Part shown: positions 1-13,593 of the stretch, piece after piece
How positions within the stretch are numbered: position 1 is the stretch's first letter
Layout: each line of letters begins with the position of its first letter
Assembly: GCF_950023065.1 (NCBI RefSeq)
Contig: NC_088681.1
Coordinates: 53,850,836-53,914,835, forward strand
Direction: 5' to 3'
Length of the DNA stretch: 64,000 nt
Source of the DNA: Planococcus citri
Taxonomy: Eukaryota; Arthropoda; Insecta; Hemiptera; Pseudococcidae
Position numbers and translations under genes: made by a program
The notes under the pieces: generated by a model
What the model was told of the DNA's origin: nothing
Seen by the model: only the letters and a program-made list of their open reading frames with translations
Database searches by the model: none

Positions 1-2040
1 CTGATTTATTCGTTCTTTTGTTCGTTCGTTTGTTCATTCATTCATTAGTTTCTTAGTTGATTCGTTCATTCATCAACCGAGGAACAACATTACACTGAGT
101 CACACCTTGATGATTCTATTTTGAAAAAGGAATTCAAAAAAACCTTAACATTGACAGTGATCGTTAGCAAACGAATCGACCGAAAAATTAGTTGAATCGT
201 TCGCGAACGACCGACTAAAAATTTATTGAAAAAAATCCTTCGTTGAAATTGAGCAAACTGATAATTCTCTAAAAATGATCCTTCACGAACGAATCAATCA
301 AAAACTTGTAGGTCGTTCGCGAACGACTTTAAAATTTTTCAAAATCATCACTCGAAAATATCACAATGGAGCAGCAAGTGAACGAATTGTGATCATTCGT
401 GAAATGATTCGTTCGTAAACGACTCACATGATTCGTTCGTGAAATACTCGCAAAATTCGTTCTCGACCGATTCAAATAAGTGACGCTTTTGTGAACGATT
501 CAAGTGATTCGTTCGTTCGTTCATTCATTTCTTCATCCCAGAAATTCTCCTAGAAGAAACGTGACAATTTCCAAAAAAAAGACTGCTGTGAATCGTTCAC
601 GAACGAATCGTAAAAAATTCTAAATCGGTCGCGAACGACCCACCTAACTCTACGGAAAATCACATAAAAACATTCAGTCACCCACTTAATTCTTGATTGA
701 AAAAAAATTAAAAGATTAAATCGACTGTCACCGTTCTCGAATGATTCGAATCCTCGTTCGTTTATCCATTCGTCGTTCAAAAAGCAAAAACCATGCCCTC
801 AAAATTGTAATTTCGAATAAAGAGAAACGACCACAGTTAATCGTTCACGAACGAATCAATTAAAAAATTGTAAATCGTTCGCGAACGACTTTCAAATTTT
901 TGGGAAAATTATCCATTCGAAAATAATATAATTATGTATGTAGTAGCAAGTGATAGTGAACGAATTGTGATCGTTCGTGAACGATTTAAATGATTCGTTC
1001 AGACGTTCGCGAACGATTCAAATGAGTCGTTCCTCTCTAAAAATTCTTCTAAAAAAAAGAATTTTCAAGAACACACAATCGTGAATCATTCACGAACGAA
1101 CCAATCAAAAAAATTTTAATCGTTCGCGAACGACTTTCAAATTTTTGGGAAAATTATCCATTCGAAAATATTACCTACAATTGAGTGATGAGTAGCAAGT
1201 GATAGTGAACGAATTGTGATCGTTCGTGAACGATTCAAATGATTCGTTCAGACGTTCGCGAACGATTCAAATGAGTAGTTCCTCCCTAAAAATTCTTCTA
1301 AAAAAAAGAATTTTCAAGAACAGACAGTCGTGAATCTTTCACGAACGAATCAATCAAAAAAATTTGAATCGTTCGCGAACGACTTTCAAATTTTTGGGAA
1401 AATCATTCATTTGAAAATATTAGGTACAATTGAGTAGCAAGTGATAGTGAACGAATTGTGATCGTTCGTGAACGATTCAAATGATTCGTTCAGACGTTCG
1501 CGAACAATTCAAATGAGTCGTTCTCGTTCCTCCCTCAAAATTCTTCTAAAAAAAAAAATTTCAAGAACAGACAGCCGTGAATCTTTCACGAACGAATCAA
1601 TCAAAAAATTATAAATCGTTCGCGAACGACTTTCAAATTTTTGGGAGAATCGTCCATTCGAAAACATTACAATTGAGTAGCAACTGATGGTGAACGAATT
1701 GTGATCGTTCGTGAACGATTCAAATGAATCATTCCTCCTAAAAATTCTTTTAAAAAAAAAATTTCCAAGAAGACACTCGTGTAATCTTTCATGATTCACG
1801 AACGAATCGTTCAAAAAATTCAAAATCATTCACGAACGACTTGCCAGCTCTTTCGAAAAAAATCACTCAAAAATCATTCTTTCAGTACCCTATCCGATTC
1901 TTGATTGAAAAAAAAATCAAACCATCACCATTCCTAAACGATTCGAATCCTCGTTCATTCGTTCATTTACCCATCCATCGTTCAAAAACCAACCACCTCG
2001 AACGTATTTATCAACACGAAATGACAACATTAAGCTGAAA
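1..2040. repeat. Higher-order tandem repeat rich in TCGTTCGCGAACGA palindromes
   Basis: The block is built from units of about 245 bp. The unit marked by GAACGAATTGTGATCGTTCG appears near 956, 1206, 1447 and 1691, with an older copy near 378. A second unit type (ending in CGATTCGAATCCTCGTTC and a following A-rich stretch) occurs at about 550-800 and again at 1745-2005. The end of that unit (CAACATTA...CTGA) is also found at about 60-100 and 2010-2038, so the layout is B-end, A, B, A x4, B. Every unit carries one or more copies of the palindrome TCGTTCGCGAACGA or one-base variants. Minus-strand open frames in the block (for example 1509-1829) follow the repeat and are not taken as genes. Confidence 0.85.
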
Positions 2041-4440
2041 TTCGTCCCTAATGACCCTTTCAGCAACTTCTCGTATTCTACGTTGGCAAATTTAACAAAC
2101 CTATCCCCTGTTGTCGGCGCCGTAATCTAAGCTTCCGGGTTAACCTTTCGTCATTCTTCTAAAGCTCGAAAGACATTCTTCGCTTTCGAAACGTTTTCTG
2201 TATGTAAAACTTATCGTCTTTATCATCGCGACCCAAAACGTCAAGCTCGTTTTACTTCTGCGAACCCTTGTGTGCTGTGAGAAGGGTCAGAGTAAGTATT
2301 TTGATTAGTCGCCGCGAATAATAACGTAAGCACGATGCATGAAATCTCAACAGCGCTGCGGCGAGGGGCATTTTGCATAAAAGGCGGCCAATATTATTAG
2401 CATCGAGTAAGCATGCCAATTTCCATTCTGCACTTGACTCGTACTCGCTCTCTCAGTCTCGCTCAGGCTCATTCTTTCTCGTTTTTGATTCGATGTCGAA
2501 TACACACGTTTTCAATGGAATTCCTCTACCGCCAGCCGCGCGGCGAGCCGTCGCGTCTCGCGGCGGTGGTGGCGGCGAAAATCAATACAAATAGGACTCC
2601 CAAGGTCTGGTAGAGATTTACTATTTTTCATTTTCACCGCCAACTTCCAACTCCCTTCGGTTTAGCACTCGTATATATACGTGCATTACACAATACAACA
2701 CATAGTATAGTAAGTCTTATAACGTAAGATATACGTATATGCATAAAGTCGATTGAAGGAAGCGAATATAGTCGTGCACCGCAGCTTTTTTTCACCCCTG
2801 TTCCCCTCCTCCTCTAATTTTAAATAACGAGTTTAGATTTGAATTTTTTTCCTCATTGCTTTCGCCTGCTGCCTGCCTAGCTTTCAAGATAGGCGGATAA
2901 AAATGTGTTTTTGTTTCGATACAGCCAAGGCTTGGGGTGAGGTACGCGCGGATGGCTGCTGCTTTTATAAATGACGAGGAAAACGATAATTCTATCTCAA
3001 GCCTCGATTTTCGCATCGGCATCGGTCGCTATAGTCGTACACTTTACACAGAAGAAGCCAGGCGAAGAATTTTCGTACGAGTATATGAGAATTAATACGC
3101 GTATAACACCGAGTTTACAGGCACACACGTTCGAGTTTATCTGATTAGAAATCCTCTTATGGCATTTATTTTCATTACGCCCAGAGCCATTAGGTGCGGT
3201 GGTTTTTATGTATGTATTTCTACATCTACAGCACCTAACATATATACGCTCCAAGTACTAAAATCCTCCAGCACTGCGTCGTCGTCGTCGTGTATCAGCA
3301 TCGCTGTATAGTCGACGAGCGCCAATCTATGCAGCTATATGAGCAAAACTGCGTCGAGGGAGTAAATAATCAAAGTGCAAGGGGGGTTAAAGGGGGTAGC
3401 CTCCGTAGAGAATTTAATTTCTCCACAACGATACGTGTATAGTTGGAAGAGATTCGAGGAATTATATACGAATACGTAGTAGTAGTCGACAATCCGAACA
3501 ATAATTTAAAAAGCTTTTACTTCGAACGGAAGTATAGTATACAAGACAAAAAAAAAAAAACTTTCCAGCGAGGATGACTCCGTATAGAGTCAGAACTTTC
3601 GACCAATTACATAAACCGTTGTGTTGGTTTCGCACCGTGGCGAGCACGCGGTTACTACGACAACGATGACGAAGAAGATCGAAAAAAAAAACCAGTAATC
3701 CTCTTACTTTGAGTCAACGAACTCTCGGTCAATTAAACTGAATCATTCTCTAATTTATATGCAACGCGACGACGACGACGATGACTAGGTACATCAAAAT
3801 AGGTACACAAGTGAGAGAGGAAAAAACCAGCGAAAGAGTAAGTTAACTTCCACATACTCGTATACGTAAACGTAGGAATACTTTCTTGCGGCTCGCGCCA
3901 ATAGGTACTTGTAACTATCAACGAACATCCGATTATGGCTAATTTCGCCAAGCTTCTGCGAAAAACACGAGGGTATGCCCAATTAAATTCGCGTCTTTGC
4001 CATTATAGCGTAAAAAGAACGAAAATTCTCCTAACGAGGCGAGAATCAATTCTCTTCCGTTGTTGTTGTTGTTCGTGGAATAAGACCAAAATAGTACACA
4101 ATTCAACGAGTCGAGCACTTGCCTCTCTCGACGACGTGGTGATTTTTAGCGTCGCAGTGAACATTTGCCAATGTCGTAAAGAACATAAGTACATTGCAGC
4201 ATCAATAAACAAGACCGTATCTTACTCTTCTTCACTCCTCTGTTCGATCCTTTTCTATCCCTTTTTCGTCTATCTTATCTGCGGAGACCATTTTGGCGTT
4301 TATGTATCTTCTATACGCCTTTATGCATTTTAGAGGCAATATTCTGGAATTTCGTGATTTTTTTCAAAGGGCAAAAAATTACTACGTCAGTCATGCATTT
4401 GATTTAGTTAGCGGAAATAATTGTATCTTGAATAAAACTG
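2041..4440. other. Non-repetitive island, no gene recognised
   Basis: The sequence is more complex and more CpG-containing than the flanking blocks. A G/C-rich patch lies at 2340-2590 and includes GCATAAAAGGCGGCCAATAT near 2376. A TATATATA-like stretch lies near 2672. Trinucleotide runs of the CGT/ACG type lie near 3276-3292 and 3768-3785. The longest open frame (3935-4333, plus strand, 132 codons) resembles no family I know and is opposed by a similar frame on the other strand. I treat the island as intergenic or intronic, possibly regulatory. Confidence 0.4.
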
Positions 4441-4949
4441 GCCTCCCCCCCCCTCGATATAAAAAAAAATTCAAGAAAAAAATGAAATGAAAGTCTCAAA
4501 AATTGAGATTCGATATCCAGAATACTAATCGAGCCACAACCCCCCTCTCCCTCAACCTCCCAAAAAAAACTTCGCTACGCGAGGCATGAAAAATTGATTA
4601 AAGTTGCATTACACTTTGATCAATCAAAATTCAGTTTTTGGAAATAAATGAAAATGTCACAAAAAAATAGAAAAATAAAAATTTAAAAAATGCTAAAAAT
4701 CCAAAATTATTTTAAAAGACAAAAAAATTGCTGAAATATTGAGAAAAATTTCAGAAAACAACACGAAAACATAATAAAAATTTATAAAAAAGTATGATTG
4801 AACTTGTGAAAAACGCAATAAAATGTCAAAATTAATCCAAAAATAGTCATCAATTTTTCCAATTCTTCAGACCCTTCAAATGTTATCAAGTATATGAGAG
4901 AAAACATGAAAAAATGGAAACAAGCAAAAAATGGAAAACTACAAAAAGC
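4441..4949. other. A/T-rich degenerate sequence
   Basis: This is A-rich sequence with a run of 9 C at 4445-4453 and many AAAATT words. No gene or clear repeat unit is visible. It leads into the array that follows. Confidence 0.4.
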
Positions 4950-7065
4950 ACATTTGTTTTTTGTCAAAATTTTGACAAAAAAAGGACTTTTTGTAGGAGT
5001 TAGCAGCAGAAAAAAAAACATTTTTTGACTACTTTGGCAACAATCAGTCGCCAATTTTGAAATTTTGGAAAAAAATTGAGCTTTTTGACCATTTATCCAC
5101 CAAAGCAGGACTTTTATTTTGCAATTTGAGAAAAAACAGAACTTGGCAAAAAAAGTACTTTTTTGTCATTCAAGCAAAAATGGAAGTCTATTTTGGCAAG
5201 AATTAGGATTTTAAAAAAAACTTCAGAAAAATGAGGCAAGAGGCATTCTCAAAATTTTTGGCAAAAACCAAGACTTTTACAATTTTGGCAAGAAGTGAAG
5301 TTTTCTGACAATTTTAGCATAAAACATTATTATAGACTTGTATTTGACATTTTGACAAAAATCGGTACTTTGTTGCAGTTTTGACAAAAAATGTAACTTT
5401 TTGACAATTTTAGGAAACAAAAATTATTGCACTTTTTTCCAAACATTTTGGTGAAAAGCAAGACTTTTATAGTTTTGAAAAAACATTAGAACTTTTTGGT
5501 AATTTTAGCGATAATCGGAACTTTCTGACCATTTTGTCACAAAACAGGACATTTACGGTTCTTTCGACAAAAATTAGGCCTTTTTGACAATTTTTATAAA
5601 AATTTGAATTTTTTGACCATTTTGGAATTTTTTTTGCAATTTTGGCAGAAAATAGAACTTTTTAACAAATTTGACAAAAAGTTGAGACTTTTTGACAACT
5701 TTAGCTGAAAAAATAGAATTTTTGAACAATGTTGCCAAAATTAGGACTTTTTAACAATTTTGGAAAAAATAGAACAGTTTTCGAGAATTTCGGCGAAAAA
5801 AAACTTTTGCTATTTCTGCAAAAATTGAAAGTTTCTGACAATTCTGACAAGAAATATGTAGCATTTTTATGTTTTTTTAACAAAAATTAGGACTTATTGA
5901 CAATTTTGATGAAAATTCAAACTCTTTGACCATTTTGGAGAAAGTCGGACTTTTTTTGCAATTTTGTTATAGTGAAAAATTTGCTATTTTTGCAAAAATT
6001 GAAACTCTTTGGCAATTATGACAAGAAACAGAACTTTTAGACTTTTTTGACAAAAAATTAGGACCTTTTGACATTTTGGCACAAATTGGAACTTTTTTCA
6101 CAATTTTGGCAACAGTTACAACTTTTTGACCATTTTTGGAAATTTCAGTGAAAAATTTGCTATTTTTGCAAAAATTGAAACTCTTTGGCAATTATGACAA
6201 GAAACAGAACTTTTAGACTTTTTTGACAAAAAATTAGGACTTTTTGACAGTTTTGATAAAAATTTGAACTTTTTGACCATTTTGGGAAACGTTAGACTTT
6301 TTTTGACATTTTGGCACAAATTGGAACTTTTTTCACAATTTTGGCAACAGTTAAGACTTTTTGACAATTTTAGGAAAAAATGGTACCATTTTTAGAAATT
6401 TCAGTGAAAAATTTGCTATTTTAGTAAGAATTGAAACTTTTTGGCAATTATGACAAGAAACAGGACGACTTTTAAACTTTTATGACAGAAATTACGACTT
6501 TTTGACAGTTTTGCTAAGAATTTGAACTTTCTGACCATTTTGGAAAACATTAGACTTTTCATTGACAATTTTGGCACAAATTGGAACTTTTTCAAAAATT
6601 TGGCAAAAGTTGAGACTTTTTAACAATTTTAGGAAAAAATGGAACCGTTTTTGGGAATTTCAGTAAAAAAATTTCTATTTTTGCAAACATTGAAATTTTT
6701 GACAATTTGGATAAAACATGACGTCCACTGAGAAATTTCAAAAAAAAGACCATTATTGCAAAATTTTGAAAAAAAATGTGAATTTTTTCACTTTAGCAAA
6801 GGTTGGGATTTTTTATTATTTTGGTAAAATTTAGGACTTCTGGACATTTTTGGTAAAGAGGTCATTCGAGGAAATTTCATTAAAAAAAATAGCAAAAAAT
6901 GAGACTTGTACCATTTTGACAGAAAATTAACTCTGACAATTTAGGCAAAAACCCATGAATTTTTACTCGGTATTTTCGGGTAAAACAGGACTTTTTGACA
7001 ACTTTGACAAAAATCACGACTTTTGGTTTACAGAGAATAGACGCCCTGAATTGGTTTTTCATAAC
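4950..7065 (+). repeat. Degenerate array of TTTTTGACAATTTTGGC-type repeats
   Basis: Short units of roughly 30-40 bp alternate GACTTTTTGACAATTTT with GGCAAAAATT-like words. On top of this is a longer repeat marked by TTGCTATTTTTGCAAAAATT, seen near 5811, 5981, 6161, 6413 and 6672. The copies at about 5965-6064 and 6145-6241 are almost identical, so part of the array duplicated recently. Minus-strand frames read as monotonous Lys/Phe/Ser-rich peptides and are by-products of the repeat. The same family recurs at 25270-27290 and 52690-53450 in the same orientation. Confidence 0.8.
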
Positions 7066-8450
7066 ATCAGTCAAATTGGCGTAAAACTTGTTGAAAATTA
7101 TGGTAACAAAATATCTTGAAAATTGGGTGATATAAAGCCAAACTTTTCTAAAATTCCATTTCTAATTTTTACACTGTAATTTCTTAACGTTAAATTATAA
7201 TTCAAAAATCCTAATCAAATACTTCGAATACTCGACATAATTCATTGAAATTACCCATATCCATTAATGCCGTTTTAACAGGAAAATGAAATAAACGAAA
7301 CGTACGTAAAAAGAGAACAACTATGTACATCGAAATCTCTTTCCAAAATTCGATCTATACAACTTCAAACACAAAATTCCATCAAGTTTTCCTCGAGTTC
7401 GACGTCTATTTCACAAAAAAATAAAAAATTCCCACCCCTCTCCCAGTATGTATAAATTCTACTCCGAAACATTCCGCCCATACAAGTCGACCGCTGTTTT
7501 TTCAACTATCGCCATCGTACAAAATTATTATCGTAAAGGCGGAAGGGAGCAGAAGCACGGTAATAAATTATTAGTATAGGAATAACCTTTGCATAAAAAA
7601 CACGGCACTCGACTCGACCGTGTACCGTGGAAATAAAAATACTTCGCAAAACTTTTCCACAAATATTCGAAATTTCGGAGCTTAAAACGCTTTTACGACG
7701 CGATATTTTACGTGCTCGTATTGGCGGCGGGCGACGCGACGCGAACCCGAACTCGAATCATGAATGGGAGAGACGCAGGAGAGCTGAGGCGCGAGGCGGT
7801 ACCGCGGGCATAAACCTAATGCAATTTTTCCATCGGCACGGGCCATATATCATTGTCAATTGACACGAATGGCTCTAAACTTATGTACCGAACTGTACAT
7901 GGAAAACCTTAGTATACACGAACGTCGAAAATTCAAACTTCGACATACGACATACTATACTGATGAGGTAGAGGGAGCCAGTGCGGGGGCTGGGAACTCG
8001 TACATGAAAACCAATACAGTATAGAGAAGCGGAGACTATATCACCGTTTTCTCATTTCGTCGTCGTCGTCGTCATCGTCGGATGACCTTACATGCAAATT
8101 GATCTTTCCAATAATCAACGATATCGAATTCGTCGCTTCTTTACAAACGCGATAAAATTAAACCACGACCTTGAACCGTTCAATTACAATTGATTCTTGC
8201 GCCTACAGCGGTAATGACTGAGAAACAAAAGCAAGAAGAAAAACGAAAATGAAAAGAAATATCCTACTAGGTGTAGTGATAAAATTGAAAGTTCAATTCC
8301 GAGTCTAGACTATAGGTCTCAGCATGACGCGATCTTTGCTCGTGAGCACGATTCACCTTCTGAGCGTCTGTCGCAGCAGCAGCAGCCGTAGCAAAGTCAC
8401 GTGGATTGAATTTTTTTGTCGAATTTTCTCACGTTGAAAGAAAATTAAAG
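7066..8450. other. Non-repetitive island with (CGT)n microsatellite
   Basis: This island has mixed composition and several CpG-rich patches (7690-7810). A CGT repeat lies at 8058-8080 and a CAG repeat near 8374-8388. The short plus-strand frame at 7627-7863 has no recognisable motif. I see no exon, tRNA or transposon end here. Confidence 0.4.
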
Positions 8451-9839
8451 GTATAAAAATATCAAATTGAGTGGGAAGGAATATAAAATTGCGTAAAATT
8501 ATCTATCAAAAATAGAATTCGACCAAAAATTATTCAAAAATCAAAAAAAGTTGTTTAAAAAATCATGAAAAGTGTTCAAAATGCAAGTAAAATAGTCTCA
8601 AAATGTCATAAAATTGGGCCTGGATGAAATTACGAAAAAAAACTGTTCAGTGTTCACAAATATGAAATAGTTTCAGAAGAGCATTAAAGTGAATAAAATT
8701 AAATCAAAAAATTCTTGAAATGGCAAAAAATTGATTTTTAGTCTAAAAAAGTGAAACAATGAAGTAAACACGACTCCAAATGACGAAAAAGTTATTGAAG
8801 ATTTTTCATCAAACTTGATCAAATTTATTCAAAACAGCATAATATTATATCTAATGTAATTCAAATTTCGCAAAATTTGTTCACAAAATAAAAAAAAAAT
8901 TGTCTAAAATGACATGAACACGAAAAAATTGGGTAATTCGTCTAACTAAAATGGAAATTGATAAAAGGGTGTAAAAATTGTCCAAAATATGGTAAAACTG
9001 GTTTATACGAGGAGCTTAAAAATTGAACAAATTGTGCAAAAGTGGTCCAAAGACAGAGAAATTGTTAAAAGCATCAATATTTTTCAAAGTAGGGTGAAAA
9101 AGGTTCAAAATGCAATCAAATTTTATGAAAACTACAAAAAAGCTTTCCAAAAGGAAATGAAATGAATTTAAAATAGCATACTAAACCAGATAAAAATTGA
9201 TTTAAATGGACTGGAAATTGAGAAAGTGAGTAAAAATTGCTCGAAATTGTAAATAAAATTGAGTAAAAATTGTCCAGATAACTGATCTAAAGTAGCTCAA
9301 AAACTGAGAAAATTGCGTGAAAATCGTTCAAAATGTTGTAAGTAAATCAAGTTTAAAATAACATTACTTTTTATGAAATTAAATAAAAATTGTTCAAAAC
9401 CCCCTCAAAAAAAAAATGATCTGAAGTAGCTTCAAAAATGAGGAAATCGCGTAAAAATTGTTCAAAATTGTGAAATTGGTTAAATGAAAAAAGTGCATCA
9501 AAATTTGTCCAAAATATTAAGAAAATAGTTATTTTTTAAAAACGAATACTTATTTCAATGAAATTGTATAAATACAAATTTAAACGTTGAAAAACTGGAT
9601 TAAAATTGTAATGAAAATCGATAAGGTAGCGTAAAAATGGTTCAATTTTACATCATATTAATGTTATGTACAAAAATATCACCAAACGGGTCCAAAATTT
9701 CGTGAAATTAATAATAGGTAGTAAAAAAAAAACACCAGAATTCAACAAAAAAAAAAAGAAATAAACTGATTCAATACAAAAAAGTTTCTTGAAAATTTAA
9801 AAAATTAGATGAAAGTTATTAAATTATGATCGAAAGATC
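8451..9839. repeat. Diverged A/T-rich repeat block (AAAATTGTTCAAAAT words)
   Basis: The words AAAATTG, TTCAAAAT and GTAAAATTG recur with irregular spacing. The marker TGATCTRAAGTAGCT near 9285 and 9417 shows this is an older part of the 297-bp family that follows. The segment 9575-9720 also resembles 10745-10880, so a larger and older duplication underlies the block. Confidence 0.65.
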
Positions 9840-10740
9840 ATCAAAAGTGTTCAAAAAAATATAGAAAAGAGTTGTTTTGTTAAAAAAATTATCCAGAATA
9901 TAGTAAAATTGTTCAAAATGTTGTACATCAAATTTAAAATAGCATCACTTTTTATAAAATTGAATAAAAAATTTTCAAAATCCCCCCCCCCCCGCAAAAT
10001 GATCTGGAGTAGCTTAAAAACTAAGGAAATTGAGTAAAAATTATACAAAACATTGTGAATTGATTGGTTAAAATTTGGCCAAAAATTGAATGTACGTTTT
10101 TATCCAAAATATCAAGAAAATAATTTTTAAGGATATTTTGAAAAAAAGTAATAATTGTGCAGAAAAGCGTTGTTTTGTTAAAAAAATTATCTAGAATAAA
10201 TAGTAAAATTGTTCAAAATGTTGTACATCAAGACGTTTAAAATAGCATCACTTTTTATAAAATAGAATAAGCAATTTTCAACCCCCCCCCCCCCAATGAT
10301 CTGGAGTAGCATAAAAACTCAGGCAATTGTGTGAAAATTGTTCAAAACGTTGTGAAATTGGTTGTTTAAAAATTGGCCAAAAATTGAATGTACGTCAAAT
10401 TTATCCAAAATATCAAGAAAATAATTTTTAAAGATATTTTGAAAAAAAAGTAATAATTGTGCAGAAAAGCGTTTTTTTTTTTGTTAAAAAAATTATCCAG
10501 AATATAGTAAAATTGATTGTTCAAGATGTTGTCATTTTCTTCACTATTGATAAAATTGAATAAAAAATTTTCAAAATCCCCTCCCCCCCAATGATCTGGA
10601 GTAGCTTAAAAACTGAGGAAATTGAGTGAAAATTGCTCAAAACGTTGTGAAATTGGTTGGTTAAAAATTGGCCAAAAATTGAATGTACGTCAAATTTATC
10701 CAAAATTTCAAGAAAATAATGTTTAAACAAAGATAATGCA
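9840..10740 (+). repeat. 297-bp tandem repeat, three copies
   Basis: The marker TTGTTAAAAAAATTATC occurs near 9876, 10176 and 10485. The marker ATGATCTGGAGTAGC occurs near 9999, 10296 and 10594. This gives a unit of about 297-300 bp. Each unit carries a poly(C) run just before the second marker (12 C at 9982-9993, 13 C at 10282-10294, and a broken C run near 10578-10588). Copies differ mainly by small insertions and deletions, so the expansion is fairly young. Confidence 0.8.
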
Positions 10741-10990
10741 ATGAATTGAAAAACTGGTTTAAATTGTCATGAAAATTGACGAGATCGCATAAAAATGATT
10801 CAAAATGGCTTTTCCTTAATGTTACAAAAATATCATCAAATTTGTTCAAAATTTTGTAAAATTGATAAAAATGACACCGCAATACTAATAAAAAAAAAAT
10901 AAGTAAAACTAGTTCAAAACAAAAAAAAATAACTAATTTTTTTAATACATTAAAATTGATTAAAAATCCGAAAAAATTGCTTCAAAATGT
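10741..10990. repeat. Tail of the A/T-rich repeat block
   Basis: This is a diverged continuation of the preceding family, matching 9575-9720 in word order. No coding content is seen. Confidence 0.5.
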
Positions 10991-13300
10991 TTAACGAATA
11001 AAAAAAAGAAGCTGCGCTCTTTCACCGAGGGCGAGGGGGAGGGTAAAACCTTGATATTATGGAAATTTCAAGATATACTCGTATTAGACTAAGATTATGG
11101 AGTTCTCAAAAATCAAAACGAATCCACAGTATGACCCGAAAATTTTGCAACTCAGGTTTTCGTAAACACAATTTTAATTAATTTTGCACCAAACTAGATC
11201 AAAACACGCGTATAAAGTTTTTCAAAACATTGGTAAAAAAAATGGTCAAGTTTTCGTTCAATTTCGGATTCCACCTCAAACTGCTGCTGCTGCAAAAAAA
11301 GTCAAAAATTCAAATCTCATGAAGAAAATCCGGCTCTACTTGGCACTCTACTCTTGACACTTTTTTCGACCTTGGATCTGTTCAACCTCGTGACGAGTCC
11401 AGAGTACCTATCGTGGGCGTGCCAACATTTCACCTACGATATCTCATCATTATACAATGTTAATTTCTACTCGTTAACCTTTCCACGATCTTTGACGAGA
11501 CGCTTTAACCGGCGAGATTCCATAAACGAGAAAAAAACCTTCTGCGAAACTACCGTAACAGTAATCTAGTTGAGAGTGGAAAGGTCAACGATATACAATT
11601 TGAATTCGGTTGGTGTGCATCTCAGAGACTCAGAGAGCTACCGTAATACATAGAGGAAACCACATAGCGTAGACGTGAATATATAATTGTCCAAGTTGGG
11701 GACCCGAGGTGGTGGTCATTTGCGGTAATAACCGAGTTATTATTATGCATAAATACGAGTAACGCCAACGAAACGAAAAAAAGTATGAAAAAAAACCATA
11801 ACCCGTTATGATGATTATTTCATCGTGCGGTAATTTTCTTTTAAAAATAGTGTTAAAAAAACACACGGGGAGAAAACGAGACTTGGTAAAGTAAGTAAAA
11901 GAAAATAGAAACGTGCATATACATATAAAGTAATATACTTATCTAGTTGTATCCACAAAGATAGAGAAAAAAAACCAAGCGATAATTTATTCATCAACGT
12001 ACCTGTAACAGACAAAAAAAGGAAAAAAAAATTACAATTTTCAATTTACCGAAGAACGAATAATAAATAAATTGGTGGTTTGGGGGATGAGGGGATAACG
12101 AAGAAAAACTCATTTTATTTCGTATCCATCGCGCGGTGACACCGAAAACGCATAAACGTTCGGTATTTTCGCTCGACTAAACATCTTCATCTTGTTGGGA
12201 AAAACGCCGAGCAGGACTCCCTCTGCCTGCCCTGCCCCGTGCGGCGCCCACGTCCCTTATTTGATTCGCGACAACGACTACGCGAATAAACGCGCAGGCA
12301 AAAAAAAACTAATTTCCATCTGTCACACAATTTTTTTTTCTCACTAAGTATCCTTTTAGAGAACCGTTGTTAGGGTTCGTCGCGAAAAAAAGGAGAGGAA
12401 AAAAAACGAAAGCCAGCCGAAAAAATGGTCTTTTGTTGGCGAGCAAAAAATCCAGTTAAAATATGTCATGTACTTTTTAGGTTATTACGTAAGCTGTGAA
12501 AAAAATTTTTAATTATGTTGACGATGCGATGGGAAGATGGAAGAAGATGTGATATTAACTCGAGTCGAGTCGTCAAAAAATCCGGAACATGAACGAACCG
12601 ACGTTGGGATTTTTTTCGTTGTATTCAGCATTGGCGAAAAAAAAGAACCGTAAAGTGCCACTGCAAACACATTCATTGTCGTTATGTTGTTTATAATATT
12701 TTTCTTTTATTTGTTGTAATTTTCAACGCGGTCATTCGGAATGCGATCGGTATTTTGTATTTACAACAATATAATACCTACTCGTTGCTCGAGAGTCAAG
12801 AGGTATAAGGTAATAGGTTTGGGTATACTCTCGTAGCGAGTTTTTCTTCTTTTGCTTCCTTGCCAGTACTGGTATAGTAGGCCTACTTCTGATTCTAGTC
12901 TTTTTTTTCAAACCACTTCTTGTTAAAGGATTTTTAATAACAATCATGCAACAACGTTGCTCATATTATACTATACCAAGCTACGTGTATAATGTGTATT
13001 TCCGCGTTTTAGGAGAAATTTCCGTCGCCGTAGCTGTAGCCACAGTCAAAGATATGCCCGTTCACGTTTTTTTTCCTTTCTTAAAATAACACGTTGATAT
13101 TTGATAGCGTGTGTTAATCGACGCGTCACATTTGTGGAAGGTCAATGATAACAGAAACAAACAAACAATGAGACTGACGATGGAACGAACGGAGAGGGGT
13201 GAGGGGAGAGAGAAAGAGAAACAGGTAAAGAGTATAGATTGTTTTTGGTCGTACAACATTAAATACCGTATATGCTATAAAGAACACCTAAAAGACCACA
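10991..13300. other. Non-repetitive island, no gene recognised
   Basis: Mixed-composition sequence with a CTG run near 11281-11292 and a G/C-rich stretch near 12200-12300. Open frames such as 11354-11569 and 12732-12947 are short and featureless. A frame starting at 13111 runs into the palindrome repeat at its end and is not credible as a gene. Confidence 0.4.
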
Positions 13301-13419
13301 GGTGTCACGCACGTGAGTTCATCGTGAATTTTCTAATTTCTTCATATTTTTTGCAACGTACTTTGGCTACAAATTTGACAAAACGTTATTTAAAATTGAA
13401 TATGATGTGTTTCTGTGAA

Positions 13420-13588
13420 GAATCGTTCGCGAACGAAAGATACGATGAACAAATCTCTCATGACTGGTTGAAACTTGAAAAAAATTTTTGTTTCGAACCG
13501 TTCGCAAACGATAATTATGATGAACGAATCGTTCGCGAACGATAATCATGATGCATGAATCGTTCGCGAACAATAATCATGATGCATG
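13420..13588. repeat. Left part of palindrome array, cut by a foldback element
   Basis: Copies of ATCGTTCGCGAACGATAAT are joined by ATGATGCATGA or ATGATGAACGA linkers. The array stops abruptly at the foldback element and resumes in the same register on its far side at 14898. Confidence 0.8.
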
Positions 13589-13593
13589 AATCG
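13589..13593 (+). repeat. Left target-site duplication AATCG
   Basis: AATCG directly precedes the CACTATG end of the foldback element. It is repeated exactly at 14898-14902 after its right end. Because the target is itself a repeat containing AATCG, chance agreement is easier than usual. Confidence 0.65.

Noticed and set aside
1925..1965. tRNA B-box-like GATTCGAATCC
   Set aside because: It is part of the repeated B unit (also near 745), and no cloverleaf or A-box can be drawn around it.
3935..4333. Plus-strand frame of 132 codons in an island
   Set aside because: No known motif, Cys run from a TTG microsatellite, and an overlapping minus frame of similar quality.
13111..13545. Plus-strand frame of 144 codons
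   Set aside because: The first half is featureless and the second half is translated palindrome repeat.
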